This document shows positions 62,906 through 64,000 of a stretch of DNA of 64,000 nucleotides, one piece after another. A model generated the notes under the pieces. That model was not told the origin of the DNA and ran no database searches. It saw nothing but the letters and a program-made list of their open reading frames with translations. Position 1 is the stretch's first letter; each line of letters begins with the position of its first letter. Origin of the DNA: Mucilaginibacter sp. GTDB lineage: Bacteria > Bacteroidota > Bacteroidia > Sphingobacteriales > Sphingobacteriaceae. Both the position numbers and the translations under genes were made by a program. The stretch spans positions 239,636 through 303,635 of the forward strand of contig JARLHA010000003.1 of NCBI GenBank assembly GCA_031292485.1. The letters are read 5' to 3'.

Positions 62906-64000
62906 ATGGCGAGATTAAATTTACTTGAAGAAACGAGGTACGAGAAACTGCCGGTAACGGTATATGGCAACCAGCAGCAGGCATCTGTTGCGGTAGCGGG
63001 CCGCATTGCGGCATTGATCCGCAGCAAAGAAGCCAAAGGCGAAAAAACAGTATTGGGGCTGGCCACCGGGGTAACCCCCATTGGTGTTTATGCCGAACTG
63101 GTAAGGCTGCACAAAGAAGAAGGCCTGAGCTTTAAAAATGTCATCACCTTTAACCTGGATGAATATTATCCCATGCAGGCTGCAGCAGCACAAAGCTATG
63201 TGACTTTCATGAACGAAAACTTGTTTTCGCAGGTAGATATCGATAAAAGCAATGTAAATATCCCCGACGGCACCCTGGCCCTTGACGAGGTGCCCGCCTT
63301 TTGTTTGGAGTACGAACACAAGATCACCGCCCTTGGCGGGCTGGACCTGCAGATCCTGGGCATTGGCCGTACCGGCCACATCGGCTTTAACGAGCCGGGC
63401 TCGGCGCCAAACTCAGGGACAAGGTTAGTAACCCTGGATGACCTGACCCGGAACGATGCCTCACGCGATTTTGGTGGCAAGCAGAATGTGCCTACCAAAG
63501 CCATTACCATGGGTGTGGGCACCATCTTTAAAGCAAGGGAAATTATCCTGATGGCCTGGAGTTTGAAAAAAGCACCCATCGTAAAAAAAGCGGTGGAAGG
63601 CGAGATCTCCGGAGAAGTACCCGCTACTTACCTGCAATTATCGGATCATGTTGAGTTTGTTTTGGATGAAGCCGCAGCAAGTTCATTAACCCGCTTTGAC
63701 ACCCCCTGGCTGGTAAAAGATTGTGTATGGGAAAACAGCCTGAAAAAGAAAGCTGTGATCTGGCTGGCCGAAACGGTAAACAAGCCCATCCTGAAATTAA
63801 CCGAAGAAGATTATAATAACCATGGCATGGCCCAGCTGGCGGTAGAACAGGGGCCTGTATATAATATCAATATCGACATCTTTAACCAGCTGCAGCATAC
63901 GATCACCGGCTGGCCGGGCGGTAAGCCCAACGCCGACGATTCGCAAAGGCCCGAAAGGGCACAGCCGGCCCAAAAGCGCTCCATCATCTTTTCGCCTCAC
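62906..64000 (+). CDS. nagB: Glucosamine-6-phosphate deaminase NagB (3' end outside window)
   Basis: NagB converts glucosamine-6-phosphate to fructose-6-phosphate and ammonia. The frame is open from ATG at 62906 to the window end (365 codons seen). It has the phosphate-binding region VLGLATGVTPIGVY, the catalytic FNLDEYYPM and the substrate loop GIGRTGHIGFNEPGS. In Bacteroidota, NagB is often longer than the ~270-residue enterobacterial form because of a C-terminal extension, and here residues beyond ~270 continue (ADDSQRPERAQPAQKRSIIF). The heptad hairpin lies directly before it, and no promoter is seen in the last 100 bases, so it may depend on read-through. Confidence 0.93.
   Translation, partial: MARLNLLEETRYEKLPVTVYGNQQQASVAVAGRIAALIRSKEAKGEKTVLGLATGVTPIGVYAELVRLHKEEGLSFKNVITFNLDEYYPMQAAAAQSYVTFMNENLFSQVDIDKSNVNIPDGTLALDEVPAFCLEYEHKITALGGLDLQILGIGRTGHIGFNEPGSAPNSGTRLVTLDDLTRNDASRDFGGKQNVPTKAITMGVGTIFKAREIILMAWSLKKAPIVKKAVEGEISGEVPATYLQLSDHVEFVLDEAAASSLTRFDTPWLVKDCVWENSLKKKAVIWLAETVNKPILKLTEEDYNNHGMAQLAVEQGPVYNINIDIFNQLQHTITGWPGGKPNADDSQRPERAQPAQKRSIIFSPH

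Overview
The window is a stretch of Bacteroidota chromosome, most likely from the family Sphingobacteriaceae and close to Mucilaginibacter or Pedobacter; the genus is an inference. The main evidence is gene content: type IX secretion (T9SS) C-terminal sorting domains, a gliding lipoprotein GldB, Alternative Complex III joined to a caa3-type oxidase, DUF4136, DUF4349, DUF2807 and DUF4286 families, and several promoters of the Bacteroidota type (TTTG, about 20 bases, then TAnnTTTG). No rRNA, tRNA, CRISPR array, transposase or phage gene was seen.

Positions 1-16.8 kb hold three giant secreted proteins in the same orientation, interrupted only by msrA. Their last 550-600 residues are homologous and end in a T9SS sorting domain. 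Their heads differ: LamG/DUF2341/PKD-like, an NHL propeller, and five exact-period 372-bp repeats followed by MBG and YDG domains. Positions 16.9-23 kb hold small envelope genes (a PID-CTERM-like mini-protein and a DUF4136 lipoprotein), nadE divergent from gldB, a small membrane protein, and two DUF4349 lipoproteins, one broken by a one-base frameshift.

Positions 23.4-40.1 kb are the aerobic respiratory block: actABCDEF (quinol to cytochrome c), then coxB, coxA, ctaA, ctaB, two subunit III genes, subunit IV, a SCO protein and a DUF420 protein. Together they encode a quinol-oxidising complex, a proton-pumping terminal oxidase and its haem and copper assembly factors. The SCO protein has Tyr where the family's copper-binding His is expected.

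Positions 40.1-57.5 kb are mixed housekeeping and envelope genes: DUF983, DUF2461, OmpA, DUF4286, a TPR protein, an S9-family lipoprotein lacking two catalytic residues and placed directly before a histidine kinase/response regulator pair, a methyltransferase, a CocE-like hydrolase, an epimerase, a Crp-type regulator, a dihaem cytochrome c, and a GT39 glycosyltransferase with a putative barrel protein. Positions 57.6-62.1 kb run leftward: DUF2807, M1 peptidase, and a second CocE-like hydrolase. The right edge holds a 5' part of nagB, preceded by a 750-bp region with two good promoters, a 25-codon ORF and an intrinsic terminator.

A recurring feature is intergenic hairpins built from degenerate short words, especially 7-bp AGTCnnn units that run forward and then return as GACTnnn. 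They begin at or beside stop codons. The points I rate highest are the pseudo-peptidase/two-component module, the promoter-mini-ORF-terminator unit before nagB, the heptad hairpins, the SCO His-to-Tyr change and the frameshifted DUF4349 gene.
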